Both the position numbers and the translations under genes were made by a program. The notes under the pieces are model-generated. The model saw nothing but the letters and a program-made list of their open reading frames with translations, searched no databases and had not been told where the DNA came from. A DNA stretch of 64,000 nt from Sherwoodlollariibacterium sp049275655 (GTDB taxonomy: Bacteria > Omnitrophota > Gorgyraeia > Gygaellales > Profunditerraquicolaceae), in NCBI GenBank assembly GCA_049275655.1, contig JBASUY010000015.1:1-64000 (forward strand), read 5' to 3'. The first letter of the stretch is position 1; the number at the start of each line of letters is the position of its first letter. Of this stretch, positions 7,528-15,853 are shown piece after piece.

Positions 7528-9551
7528 TGGAAAATTATAATTTATTTAAGAAGGAAGAAGCAGTAAAGATAAAGAGGCAGTGGGTTAGGCTGACAAGGGT
7601 CTGTAATAATAGGTGTCTTTTTTGCCTTGATGATGAGGCTCAGGATGGAAGCTGTATAGATTTCTCAATAATTAAGAATACCCTTGAAAAAGGACGGGCC
7701 CTTAAAGCTAAAAAGGCTATCTTAAGCGGAGGAGAACCGACCCTGCATCCTGAGTTATTCAAGATAATAAGCACTGCCCGGGCTTTAGGTTATTCAAAGA
7801 TACAGATTATAACCAATGGGCGTATGTTTGCTTATGAAGAATTCTTAAGGCAGGCGGTGAATCGCGGGGTAAGCGAAATTACATTTTCTATCCACGGGCA
7901 TACCCCTAAACTTCATGACCGGCAGACTCAGGTTAAGGGGTCATTTGAGCAGTCTATCCGGGGCTTATTGAACGCGCGTAAGATTAAAGGTTTGATAGTG
8001 AATGTGGATATAGTAATTAATAAAATTAATGTCAGGTACCTTAAGCAGATAATTGATTTTTTTATTGTTTTGGGGATAAATGAGTTTGACCTTCTTCAAG
8101 TGATGCCTTTTGGCAGGGCGTGGTTAAACCGAGATCAATTATTTTATGATATTGAGAAAGAGATTGAAAATTTAAGGCTTGCCTTTGAGGTAAGGAGAGA
8201 TTCCTCGGTATGTTTATGGACCAACCGCCTTCCGCCTGTTTATCTTGAAGGCATGGAAGACTTAATTCAGCATCCTGATAAGTTAAGAGATGAAGTTTCT
8301 GGGCGTAGAGAGATGTTCAGCAACTTTATCCGTCTTGGTTTAAAAATGCCTTGCTGGGGAAAGAGGTGTTATTACTGTTGTTTAAAGGGTTTTTGTGAAG
8401 ACCTTATTGCGGTCAGGCGTTTTGGCCTGCTTGTGCCTCACTTAGAGCCTTTTTGTATTGACGAGAAAAGGGGCAATAGGGCTACAGGCAGAGATTTTAA
8501 GTTTAGCAAAAGTATGGGCCTTTTTAAGTTTCTCGATTTCTACCTGAAAAAGAGGTATTTTGTTAAAAGCCTGCGTTGCCGTAAATGCACCTATAATAAG
8601 GAATGCCAGGGTGCGCACATCGATCTTATTAGAAAGAGCGGATTTGCTTTGCTTTCTCCATTTCAGGCTGAAAAGAGCGTAAGGTATCCTCTTCTCAGGC
8701 TTACCCTTGATTGTAATGCTTCGTGTTTATTTTGTAACGTTCCTATGGAGTCAACTAATTTTAAAGATTTTTCTACATCTGAGGCTAAGCAGTTCATAAG
8801 CAAGATTGCTACTGTAAGAAAAGATGCGAAAATAGATTTTAGTGGCGGGGAGCCTACTATTAGAAAGGATCTTCCGGGGCTAATAAGATATGCCCGGTTA
8901 AAAGGCATTAAGGAAATTCAGGTTCAGACTAATGCCATAAAGCTGGCAGATAAGGGATATCTTAGGTCTTTGCAAGAAGCCGGGATGAATAAAATATTCG
9001 TTGGGCTACACTCCTTTTTGCCTTCTGTGCATGATAGCCTATTGGGTCTCCCTGGTGCTTTTGAGAAATGCATGAAAGGGATAAAGAATGCTATCTTCGC
9101 AGGCATTGAAGTTACCTTAAATCCGGTAATAACAATCAAAAATTTTAAAGAATTGCCTGATTATATGTTAAGGGTGGCAGCGCTTAAGAAGATAAAGTTT
9201 ATTTCACTTTCAATAGTTCAGCCTAGAGGTAGGGCATGGGTTAATAAAGGCCTTGTTCCTGATTATAAAGTTATAGGCCCTTATGTAAAAAAGGCCCTTC
9301 TAATTGGCAATAAGTTGGGGCTTGTAATTAATAATCCTTATTGCGGATTACCCGCCTGCGTGGGGGGATGGTATAAGTATCCTCAAAATTGTGTAGAGTA
9401 TTGCGAGAGCTTCATAGGAAAAAAGGATAATAACGTAGATAAGATTAAGGCACCCTTTTGTAGTAAGTGTACTTTTAATGCTTTTTGTAATGGGGTCTGG
9501 AAAGAATATGCAGAAATACACGGATTCTCAGGCCTTAAGCCGCTAAAATAA
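7524..9551 (+). CDS. Tandem double radical SAM protein with two Cys-rich modules
   Basis: A 675-residue protein with two complete rSAM halves. The N-terminal half has C27-x3-C31-x2-C34 (RVCNNRCLFC), LSGGEPTLHPE, TNGRM and FSIHGH, then a cysteine-rich segment (CWGKRCYYCCLKGFC). The second half has C397-x3-C401-x2-C404 (DCNASCLFC), DFSGGEPTIRKD and VQTNA, and ends with CSKCTFNAFCNGVWKEY, a SPASM-like module. The two halves are homologous to each other at the motif level, consistent with fusion of two related enzymes. It overlaps the previous gene by 4 bases. Possible roles are sequential modification of one substrate; the substrate is unknown. Confidence 0.78.
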   Translation: MMENYNLFKKEEAVKIKRQWVRLTRVCNNRCLFCLDDEAQDGSCIDFSIIKNTLEKGRALKAKKAILSGGEPTLHPELFKIISTARALGYSKIQIITNGRMFAYEEFLRQAVNRGVSEITFSIHGHTPKLHDRQTQVKGSFEQSIRGLLNARKIKGLIVNVDIVINKINVRYLKQIIDFFIVLGINEFDLLQVMPFGRAWLNRDQLFYDIEKEIENLRLAFEVRRDSSVCLWTNRLPPVYLEGMEDLIQHPDKLRDEVSGRREMFSNFIRLGLKMPCWGKRCYYCCLKGFCEDLIAVRRFGLLVPHLEPFCIDEKRGNRATGRDFKFSKSMGLFKFLDFYLKKRYFVKSLRCRKCTYNKECQGAHIDLIRKSGFALLSPFQAEKSVRYPLLRLTLDCNASCLFCNVPMESTNFKDFSTSEAKQFISKIATVRKDAKIDFSGGEPTIRKDLPGLIRYARLKGIKEIQVQTNAIKLADKGYLRSLQEAGMNKIFVGLHSFLPSVHDSLLGLPGAFEKCMKGIKNAIFAGIEVTLNPVITIKNFKELPDYMLRVAALKKIKFISLSIVQPRGRAWVNKGLVPDYKVIGPYVKKALLIGNKLGLVINNPYCGLPACVGGWYKYPQNCVEYCESFIGKKDNNVDKIKAPFCSKCTFNAFCNGVWKEYAEIHGFSGLKPLK

Positions 9552-9581
9552 AGAAATGATAACTACGTATATATTTAAAGT

Positions 9582-10520
9582 ATGGCTAATTTAGGTTATA
9601 TACAGATAACCAGGTCCTGTAACCAAAAGTGCAGGTTTTGTTCTAATCCGGATACCGGAGAGTCTATAACCTTAAGCCAGGCAAAGCGCTATATAAACGC
9701 TTATGCTAAAAGAGGATATATCGGAGTCTTCCTTACAGGAGGGGAGCCAACATTACATCCTCAGCTTACGGAGATGATTGCCTATGCTTTATCAAAGAAT
9801 ATCTTGCCTAGGCTGATAACCAATGGCCAGCTCTTAAGCGAGAAGAAGAGGCTTTCTGCTTTAATTGATAGCGGGCTAAGGCATATTATGCTGTCGGTTT
9901 ATTCTTGTAAGCATAGAATACAGGCTAAGCTTTCCGGCAACCTAGCATCCCTCTCTAATATAAGAAAAGCTTTGGATAATATAAAGGATGCGGGGATAAG
10001 GGTGGATATCGTAACTACTATAAATAAATATAATGCCTCGCATTTAAGCCAGACTGCTGAATGGATAGTTAAAAGTTATCCTTTTGTAGGGCATTTTATA
10101 TGGAATAACCTAGATCCGTTAAATAACCGGGCTACAAAGAATCCCGATACTTGGCCTAAGCTTAATGATTTTGAGTTAGAATTGAATAAGGCTATGCGTT
10201 TTTTATCTGAGGCGGGTAAGACCTTCAGGGTGGAGCGGGTGCCTCTATGCTATATGGGCGGGTTTGAGCATTGCTCTACGGAGACTCGTAAGATTGTTAA
10301 AGAAGACGAACGTTCGATATATTTCCTTGATGATAAAGCCTTTGTAAGGCAAAAGGGATCTGTGGGGTTAATTGGTTATAGTAAGTCTAAATGCTGTAAG
10401 GATTGTTTATTGGATAGTATTTGCGCAGGCCTGTATGGCGCAGGTAAATGCTATTCGGTTTCGGAATTGTATCCGGTTTTTATACCTAAAGAAAAAATTA
10501 TAAAGAAAATTATAGAATAA
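9582..10520 (+). CDS. Radical SAM/SPASM-like protein
   Basis: A 312-residue protein with C13-x3-C17-x2-C20 (SCNQKCRFC), FLTGGEPTLHPQ, LITNGQ and HIMLSVYSC. Further cysteines near residues 223 and 231 (VPLCYMGGFEHC) and a terminal CCKDCLLDSICAGLYG set look like ligands of auxiliary clusters. It starts 30 bases after the previous stop and is the last gene of the rSAM operon; a new promoter follows at 10609. Function unknown, but the family resemblance is to SPASM enzymes that act on peptides or proteins. Confidence 0.75.
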   Translation: MANLGYIQITRSCNQKCRFCSNPDTGESITLSQAKRYINAYAKRGYIGVFLTGGEPTLHPQLTEMIAYALSKNILPRLITNGQLLSEKKRLSALIDSGLRHIMLSVYSCKHRIQAKLSGNLASLSNIRKALDNIKDAGIRVDIVTTINKYNASHLSQTAEWIVKSYPFVGHFIWNNLDPLNNRATKNPDTWPKLNDFELELNKAMRFLSEAGKTFRVERVPLCYMGGFEHCSTETRKIVKEDERSIYFLDDKAFVRQKGSVGLIGYSKSKCCKDCLLDSICAGLYGAGKCYSVSELYPVFIPKEKIIKKIIE

Positions 10521-10608
10521 TAGTATTTGATTTGCAATCTATCTTAGTTTTTAGTTAAGCAAGCAATGTTTCGCACTTTTGACGGTAATGCAAACAAAAT
10601 AAAATAGT

Positions 10609-10637
10609 TTGACAAACTACAGGAAAAGTTATATCAT
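10609..10637 (+). promoter_or_regulatory. sigma70-type promoter of the por operon
   Basis: TTGACA (10609-10614) and TATCAT (10632-10637) are separated by exactly 17 bases, in the 158-base gap after the rSAM operon. The predicted transcript begins near 10644 and has a short leader with AAGGA before the start at 10678. No clear terminator for the rSAM operon is visible in the gap. Confidence 0.75.
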
Positions 10638-10677
10638 ATTTAAACCTTTTAACTTTACTTTTTAAGGATTTAGTTTA

Positions 10678-11229
10678 ATGAAAGAGATTCGTATTCATGC
10701 CCGCGCCGGGCAAGGCGCAATAACAACAGCTTCATTATTAGGGTATGCCTATTTTCTAAAAGGCTTATATCCTTATGCTTTCCCGAGTTTTGGCGCTGCG
10801 CGCATGGGCGCTCCTATGAACGCATTTGTGCGCGTAGGTTCAAGCCCTGTACGTTTGCGTAGTCAGATTTATGAGCCTAATTATTTATTAATAGTGGATC
10901 ATACCCTTATGCGGGGGTTTAATTGCCTCTCCGGGCTTCAGGAGGATGGCGTAGTGATTATAAACGCTAAGGAGGATATTTTAGGTTCCTTTAAGATTAA
11001 GGCTAAGCAGAAGGCATTTGTTGTTCCCGCTAATGAGATTGCTTTAAAGCATATCGGAAGGCCTCTTGGCAATACTGCTATGTTAGGGGCATTCTGCGCG
11101 GCTACTGGCGAACTGACTTTAGAAGACTTAAATAAAGCTATTAATCATAGGTTTGCTCAAAGATTGCAGGAGGTTAATATAAAATCAGCAAAGGAAGGTT
11201 TTGATTATGTTCGGTCCGTTAGTTTGTAA
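10678..11229 (+). CDS. porG: 2-oxoacid:ferredoxin oxidoreductase, gamma subunit
   Basis: A 183-residue protein matching the gamma subunit of pyruvate/2-ketoisovalerate ferredoxin oxidoreductases: it opens IRIHARAGQGAITTASLLGYA and has the conserved FPSFGAARMGAPMNAFVRV. The enzyme oxidatively decarboxylates a 2-oxoacid to acyl-CoA and reduces ferredoxin in the cytoplasm. It is first in an operon ordered gamma-delta-alpha-beta, the archaeal-type four-subunit layout. The substrate (pyruvate or another 2-oxoacid) cannot be fixed from sequence alone. Confidence 0.88.
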   Translation: MKEIRIHARAGQGAITTASLLGYAYFLKGLYPYAFPSFGAARMGAPMNAFVRVGSSPVRLRSQIYEPNYLLIVDHTLMRGFNCLSGLQEDGVVIINAKEDILGSFKIKAKQKAFVVPANEIALKHIGRPLGNTAMLGAFCAATGELTLEDLNKAINHRFAQRLQEVNIKSAKEGFDYVRSVSL

Positions 11230-11467
11230 GCCTGCTTCAAGCAGGAATAATAAGACAGGCTCGTGGCGTACGGGTTTAAAGCCAAAGTTTCTTAAGAAGA
11301 ATTGTATCGCCTGTAATATGTGTTTAATAGTTTGCCCGGAGGCGTGCATAGACGGCAAAGAAAAGAACTCCTATGATTTTGACCCTGATTATTGCAAGGG
11401 TTGCGGGAATTGCGCGGCAATTTGCCCTAAGAAGGATATAGAGATGGTAAAGGAAGATAAAGTATGA
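11207..11467 (+). CDS. porD: 2-oxoacid:ferredoxin oxidoreductase, delta (2x[4Fe-4S]) subunit
   Basis: An 86-residue ferredoxin-like subunit starting at ATG 11207, eight bases after AAGGAAGG; a TTG two codons earlier is less likely. Two cluster motifs are visible, CIACNMCLIVCPEAC and CKGCGNCAAICPK, which bind two [4Fe-4S] clusters that pass electrons from the TPP site to external ferredoxin. It overlaps the 3' end of the gamma gene by 23 bases and the alpha gene by 4 bases. Confidence 0.87.
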   Translation: MFGPLVCKPASSRNNKTGSWRTGLKPKFLKKNCIACNMCLIVCPEACIDGKEKNSYDFDPDYCKGCGNCAAICPKKDIEMVKEDKV

Positions 11468-12645
11468 AAGAGTTTTTAGAAGGTTCATTAGCCATAGCTG
11501 AAATAGTTAGGCTCTGTAAGCCGGGCGTAATCTCTGCTTATCCGATTACCCCTCAGACTCATATAGTAGAGGAGCTTGCCCAGATAGTAGCCGATGGTAA
11601 GTTAAATGCGCAATTTGTCAATGTGGAGAGCGAACACTCTGCTGCCTCTTTAGTTTTAGGGTCAGTTGCTTGTGGAGTCAGAAGCTACACTGCTACTAGT
11701 TCTCAAGGGCTATTTCTTATGGCAGAGGTTCTTTATAATATTTCCGGGATGAGGCTTCCGGTAGTTATGACTACTGCTGCGCGCGCTATCTCTGCTCCGA
11801 TTAATATCTGGAATGACCACCAGGACGTAGTATCCTTACGTGATTCAGGATGGGTTCAATTTCACGCCGAGAATATTCAGGAGGCAGTTGACCTGCACGT
11901 AATAGCTTATAAATTAGCCGAAGATAATTCTATAATGCTTCCGGTCATGGTTTCTATTGACGGATTTATCTTAACCCATGGGGTTGAGGTAGTAGATATG
12001 CCTTCGCAGGATATGGTAGATAAATTTTTGCCTCCTTACAGGGCTCCTTATAAATTAGATATTGCAAACCCCCTTACATTAGGCCCTTTAGTTGATCCTG
12101 AATTTTACGCGGAGACGCGTTATACGCTTAATGAAACGCATAAAGAGGCTTTGGCGCTTATACCTAAAATAGCTCAGGAATTCTCCAAAGCCTTTGGAAG
12201 GAATTATAATGGCTTGATAGAGGGTTATCAGATTAAAGATGCAGAGCGGGTAGTCGTAGCTATGGGTTCGGTATGCGGGACGGTTAAAGAGGTAGTAGAT
12301 GAGTTAAGAAAGAAGGGGAAGAAGGTAGGGATGTTAAAAATAGTATCACTTCGCCCTTTTCCGGCTAACCAGATTTTTGAGGCCTTAAAAAATACCCCTA
12401 AAGTAGCTGTAATTGACCGCGCTTTATCAATAGGTTCTTTTGCCCCACTCGCCTCTGAAATTAAGGCTACATTTTTTGGCAAGCCTAAGAAGCCAAAAAC
12501 AATAGGGAGTTTTATCGTAGGATTAGGAGGTAGAGACGTTACTAAAGAGTCTATTAAAGAGGTTTTTCGCCTTTTAACCGGTAAGCCTAATCAGGGCGAG
12601 TTTATTGATTTAAAACCCGAACTATTAAGGGAGTCTTATGAGTAA
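11464..12645 (+). CDS. porA: 2-oxoacid:ferredoxin oxidoreductase, alpha subunit
   Basis: A 393-residue protein with the typical alpha-subunit opening (LEGSLAIAEIVRLCKPGVISAYPITPQTHI), VESEHSAASLVLGSVACG and TATSSQGL. The middle region (TTAARAISAPINIWNDHQDVVSLRDSGWVQF) is characteristic of pyruvate-type enzymes. The C-terminal transketolase-like domain contains VVAMGSVCGTVKEVVDELR and GMLKIVSLRPFP. It overlaps the delta gene by 4 bases and the beta gene by 8, so the complex is translationally coupled. Confidence 0.9.
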   Translation: MKEFLEGSLAIAEIVRLCKPGVISAYPITPQTHIVEELAQIVADGKLNAQFVNVESEHSAASLVLGSVACGVRSYTATSSQGLFLMAEVLYNISGMRLPVVMTTAARAISAPINIWNDHQDVVSLRDSGWVQFHAENIQEAVDLHVIAYKLAEDNSIMLPVMVSIDGFILTHGVEVVDMPSQDMVDKFLPPYRAPYKLDIANPLTLGPLVDPEFYAETRYTLNETHKEALALIPKIAQEFSKAFGRNYNGLIEGYQIKDAERVVVAMGSVCGTVKEVVDELRKKGKKVGMLKIVSLRPFPANQIFEALKNTPKVAVIDRALSIGSFAPLASEIKATFFGKPKKPKTIGSFIVGLGGRDVTKESIKEVFRLLTGKPNQGEFIDLKPELLRESYE

Positions 12646-13516
12646 TACTTTATTTAATTCAGGGCATACTGCATGCGCAGGTTGCGGGCAATCAATGGCA
12701 GCGCGTTTAGTCATAGACGCAGCTGGCCCTAATACCATAGTGGTTAATAATACAGGCTGCCTTGAGGTCTTTTCTACTAAATACCCTGAGTCAAGTTGGG
12801 GGGTGCCTTGGATACATTCATTGTTTGAGAATGCGGCTGCTGTTGCCTCAGGCGTAGAGTCTGCAATTAAATATTTAGGCAAGCAGGATCAGGTTAACAT
12901 TATAGCCCAAGCCGGGGACGGCGGAACCGCGGACATAGGCTTACAAGCTTTATCCGGGATGCTTGAGCGAGGGCATAATATTTTATATGTCTGTTATGAT
13001 AATGAAGCTTATATGAATACCGGCGTTCAGCGTAGCGGCTTGACCCCCTTAGATACCAATACTACGACTAGCCCCGTAGGAAGCCTATCCTCAGGAAATA
13101 TAAGGCCTAAAAAACCTATGCCTGAGATAGCTAATGCCCATGGCGTACCTTACGTTGCTACTGCTACATCAGGCTTTCCGCAGGATTTACAAAGAAAGGT
13201 TAAGAAGGCGATATCTATAAAGGGAGCTAAATATATACAGGTACACGTTCCTTGCCCGTTAGGGTGGAGGCATGAGACTAATCTTACTATACAAGTCGCA
13301 AAGTTGGCAGTTGAAACCGGGCTTTATCCTTTGCTTGAGTATGAAAACGGCTTAGTAACTGCGCGGCGTATAATTACCCCTAAACCTGTTGAGGAGTATC
13401 TTAAGCTTCAAGGCAGGTTTAAACATCTGCTTAAAAACCCCGAGGAGGTCAAGAGGGTGCAGGAGATAGCAGATAATAATATAAAAAGATACGGATTAAA
13501 GGCAGAAACATTATAA
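12638..13516 (+). CDS. porB: 2-oxoacid:ferredoxin oxidoreductase, beta (TPP-binding) subunit
   Basis: A 292-residue beta subunit with a CAGCGQ motif near the N-terminus, NNTGCLEVFSTKYP, and the TPP-binding signature GDGGTADIGLQALSGMLERGHN...CYDNEAYMNTGVQRSG. It binds thiamine diphosphate and magnesium and probably carries one [4Fe-4S] cluster. It completes the gamma-delta-alpha-beta operon and is followed 19 bases later by the ferritin-like gene, with a good AAGGAGG. Confidence 0.9.
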   Translation: MSNTLFNSGHTACAGCGQSMAARLVIDAAGPNTIVVNNTGCLEVFSTKYPESSWGVPWIHSLFENAAAVASGVESAIKYLGKQDQVNIIAQAGDGGTADIGLQALSGMLERGHNILYVCYDNEAYMNTGVQRSGLTPLDTNTTTSPVGSLSSGNIRPKKPMPEIANAHGVPYVATATSGFPQDLQRKVKKAISIKGAKYIQVHVPCPLGWRHETNLTIQVAKLAVETGLYPLLEYENGLVTARRIITPKPVEEYLKLQGRFKHLLKNPEEVKRVQEIADNNIKRYGLKAETL

Positions 13517-13535
13517 CCAAGATAAGGAGGTTGTT

Positions 13536-14015
13536 ATGGGAAAACAGGCAAGGTCAATAACGGAAATAAGTTTGAAAGAATTGGTCAAGGATTTAAATAA
13601 GGCGTATGCCGATGAGTGGTTGGCGTATTATCTTTATTGGTATATGGCCCAGACCGTATCCGGGCGCCATCACCAAGGGTTAAAAACTGCCCTTGAGAAG
13701 TTAGCTAAGGATGAGCTTGAGCACGCCGAGGAATTAGCGGACTTAATTACCAAATTAGGGGATGTCCCGATAGCCAATCCTATGGATTTAGAGAAGCATG
13801 CCAATGCGCCGTATCTTATGCCTCCTAAGAATAGCGCGGATATCAACCGTATCCTTCGCGTAGTCGCAGAGGCAGAGGCAGAGGCGATTAAGGTCTATCA
13901 TAAGTTAGCTAAGAAGACCTTTGGCAAGGAGCACGTAGTTTATGATGTTATCACGCACATCTTATCAGAAGAGATTACTCACGAAGAGATGTTTGAGTCT
14001 TATTTAGAGAGATAG
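13536..14015 (+). CDS. Ferritin-like (Dps/bacterioferritin-type) protein
   Basis: A 159-residue, all-helical protein with di-iron carboxylate signatures: an E in ADEWLAYYLYW, an E..H pair in DELEHAEEL, glutamates in AEAEAEAIKVYHKL, and E-x2-H in SEEITHEEMF. Such proteins store iron or detoxify peroxide in the cytoplasm. Placement between the por genes and a ferredoxin, in the same direction with short gaps, suggests co-expression and protection of Fe-S enzymes from oxidative damage. It could be a Dps-like or ferritin-like protein of archaeal type; the subfamily is not resolved. Confidence 0.75.
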   Translation: MGKQARSITEISLKELVKDLNKAYADEWLAYYLYWYMAQTVSGRHHQGLKTALEKLAKDELEHAEELADLITKLGDVPIANPMDLEKHANAPYLMPPKNSADINRILRVVAEAEAEAIKVYHKLAKKTFGKEHVVYDVITHILSEEITHEEMFESYLER

Positions 14016-14023
14016 GAGAAAAG

Positions 14024-14206
14024 ATGAGTAAGGTTAGTGTTGATGCTTCCACTTGTATAGGTTGTGGGTTGTGTGAACAGTCTTGCCCCGAAGTATTTGA
14101 GATGCAAGGTGACGGGATTGCGCACGTAAAGTCTCAGGTTTGCACAAGCTGTAATCTTCAGGAAGTAGCGGATTCTTGCCCAGTTAATGCAATTAAGATA
14201 GGCTAA
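14024..14206 (+). CDS. Small ferredoxin ([4Fe-4S])
   Basis: A 60-residue ferredoxin with CIGCGLCEQSCP and a distal SCPVNAIKIG, which together give the four ligands of one [4Fe-4S] cluster. An extra C-x2-C (VCTSCNLQ) sits between them, where mono-cluster ferredoxins usually have no cysteines. It is a plausible electron acceptor of the adjacent oxidoreductase. It starts 8 bases after the ferritin-like gene and ends inside the left arm of a shared hairpin. Confidence 0.8.
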   Translation: MSKVSVDASTCIGCGLCEQSCPEVFEMQGDGIAHVKSQVCTSCNLQEVADSCPVNAIKIG

Positions 14207-14235
14207 CCCTAATTTTTAAAGGTTTGGCCTATCTT
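14195..14235. terminator. Bidirectional terminator between convergent genes
   Basis: AAGATAGGC (14195-14203) pairs with GCCTATCTT (14227-14235), with a possible ACC/GGT extension. The hairpin spans the stop codons of the convergent ferredoxin and SurA-like genes and can act in both directions; the + side ends in CTTTTATAA. Confidence 0.6.
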
Positions 14236-14911
14236 TTATAAGTTGAGAGATAAAATTAAGGAAGGCTTCTTCTTTTTTCTTCTCAAGCGCTTTCTTTTCA
14301 AATTCTTTCCTTTCACTTAAGAAGCTCTCTTCATTAAAATTAAATTTAGGGTCAGCCTCAGATTTAATTTTAATATACTCAAGGCGTATATCCTCTTGGC
14401 TTAGGGAAACCTTAGAGGTTACCTCCTGGTATAGTTTTGAGATTATTATATTTTGGCGTTGCTCTTCTTCAAATACCCTTGCTTGGGAGTGGAAGATATA
14501 TTGTAGCGTTTCTTTGTAGAGATTGTTATCAAATTTACCGTTACGGTTAAAGAAAGGATAGCTTTCAATTAATTCCACTACTTCTTTATCCGAGGCTTTA
14601 ATTTTAAGCCTCTTTGCCTCATTGATTAGAACTAACCTATCCCAGGCTTGAGCCTTTAGGTCCTCTTCTGTAATGTGCTCCTGAAAGTTTACCCCGTAAC
14701 GCATTATCGCCGTATTTTTAACCGCAGATAGCGAATCCCTAAACTCCTGTAAAGATATATCCTTGCCTGCTATCTTACCGATATTAGCCTGCCTTCTTTT
14801 ATCTTGCCCTATGCCTCCTACTCCCCAGAAGACAAAGGCAGGGATAATGATTATTCCCAGGGTTATCCATATTTTTTTTAGTATTTTTTTATTGCGCAAG
14901 AATTTAAGCAT
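14216..14911 (-). CDS. SurA N-terminal-domain-like membrane-anchored protein
   Basis: A 231-residue protein with one N-terminal membrane segment (about residues 13-32, IWITLGIIIIPAFVFWGVGG) and a helical periplasmic region (LQEFRDSL...ITEEDLKAQAWDRLVLINEAKRLKIKASDKEVVELI). This is the SurA/PpiD N-terminal chaperone pattern. No parvulin-type isomerase domain follows: the protein ends in a charged helix, so it may be a chaperone-only version. It starts with a good AAAGGATAAT Shine-Dalgarno and has its own promoter on the minus strand. Confidence 0.68.
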   Translation of the reverse strand: MLKFLRNKKILKKIWITLGIIIIPAFVFWGVGGIGQDKRRQANIGKIAGKDISLQEFRDSLSAVKNTAIMRYGVNFQEHITEEDLKAQAWDRLVLINEAKRLKIKASDKEVVELIESYPFFNRNGKFDNNLYKETLQYIFHSQARVFEEEQRQNIIISKLYQEVTSKVSLSQEDIRLEYIKIKSEADPKFNFNEESFLSERKEFEKKALEKKKEEAFLNFISQLIKDRPNL

Positions 14912-14954
14912 ATTATCCTTTCATCTCTTTTAAGGGTAGTTCTTTTTAAGCCCT

Positions 14955-14982
14955 ATTATAAGCTAATATTTATTTATTGCAA
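14955..14982 (-). promoter_or_regulatory. Promoter of the SurA-like gene
   Basis: Reading the minus strand, TTGCAA (14982-14977) and TATAAT (14960-14955) are separated by 16 bases. They lie about 45 bases upstream of the start codon at 14911. Confidence 0.6.
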
Positions 14983-15110
14983 TTATAAAAATTTTTCTTT
15001 TTAAGTTTTATCTTTTAAATTCTGGTAGTAATGTTAAGTTTTTTGTATTATAATATTTTAGACCTTTTTGTATAGGAGACCTGTTTTTGAGTATAAAAAA
15101 GAAATAAAAG

Positions 15111-15833
15111 ATGATTCAGAAAAACAAAGTATCAGGAATAAAAAACTGGCCAGTGGACGACAGACCAAGGGAGAAGTTGCTTAAAAAAGGTGCAGAGGTT
15201 TTGAGCAATTCAGAACTTTTGGCGATTCTGCTTCGTACCGGAGCGAGCGGTATTAGTGCTGTAGATATTGCTCGCAGAGTTTTAAAGAAGTTTGGAACCT
15301 TCCGCAATATGGCGCATATTGATTTTCGTGAGTGGAAAGAATTTAAAGGCTTGGGTGTGGCAAAAATAGCTCATATTCAGGCCGCCCTTGAAATCGGACG
15401 GCGTTATCGAGAAGATGAAATTTCTGTTGGGAAGAAAAAGATTGCTTCTGCCAAAGATATTGTTGATATTATTATGCCGCATCTTCGTGATCTTAAAATA
15501 GAGGTTTTTAAGGTTGTTTGTCTTGATGCCAACAATAGAATTATTGATATCAGGGATGTGGCTCGAGGTACTGTTAACGAAGCTATGCCAGTTATAAGGG
15601 AAATTATTCATTTTGCTTTGCAGAAATTTGCGGTTTCGATTATTTGTGCTCATAATCATCCAAGTGCTAATATAATGCCAAGCAAAGAAGACCGATTATT
15701 TACAGAAGATTTAATAAGTGCTGGGAAATTAATGGGAATAAAAGTTCTAGACCATATCATTATTGGTGATGATGAGTATTTTAGCTTTACTGATGAAAAG
15801 CATAAGGCTAGATCGAATGTTACTATTAATTAA
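15111..15833 (+). CDS. radC: RadC-family JAMM-domain protein
   Basis: A 240-residue RadC (DUF2466) protein. The N-terminal part opens with PVDDRPREKLLKKGAEVLSNSELLAILLRTG and has a helix-hairpin-helix-like segment; the C-terminal JAMM metalloprotease-like domain has the HNHPS motif followed by S..D (AHNHPSANIMPSKED). The biochemical role of RadC is unsettled; it is not firmly a repair protein. Its Shine-Dalgarno is weak. Codon choice (ATT, CGT) differs from nearby genes, which prefer ATA and AGG, and matches the two restriction-modification genes downstream, so it may have arrived with them. Confidence 0.85.
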   Translation: MIQKNKVSGIKNWPVDDRPREKLLKKGAEVLSNSELLAILLRTGASGISAVDIARRVLKKFGTFRNMAHIDFREWKEFKGLGVAKIAHIQAALEIGRRYREDEISVGKKKIASAKDIVDIIMPHLRDLKIEVFKVVCLDANNRIIDIRDVARGTVNEAMPVIREIIHFALQKFAVSIICAHNHPSANIMPSKEDRLFTEDLISAGKLMGIKVLDHIIIGDDEYFSFTDEKHKARSNVTIN

Positions 15834-15853
15834 TTTGTAGGAAAGTAGTGCAA

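Noticed and set aside
15282..15659. 125-codon minus-strand frame over radC
   Set aside because: It is antisense to a strongly conserved gene, has no Shine-Dalgarno and shows no protein-like pattern.
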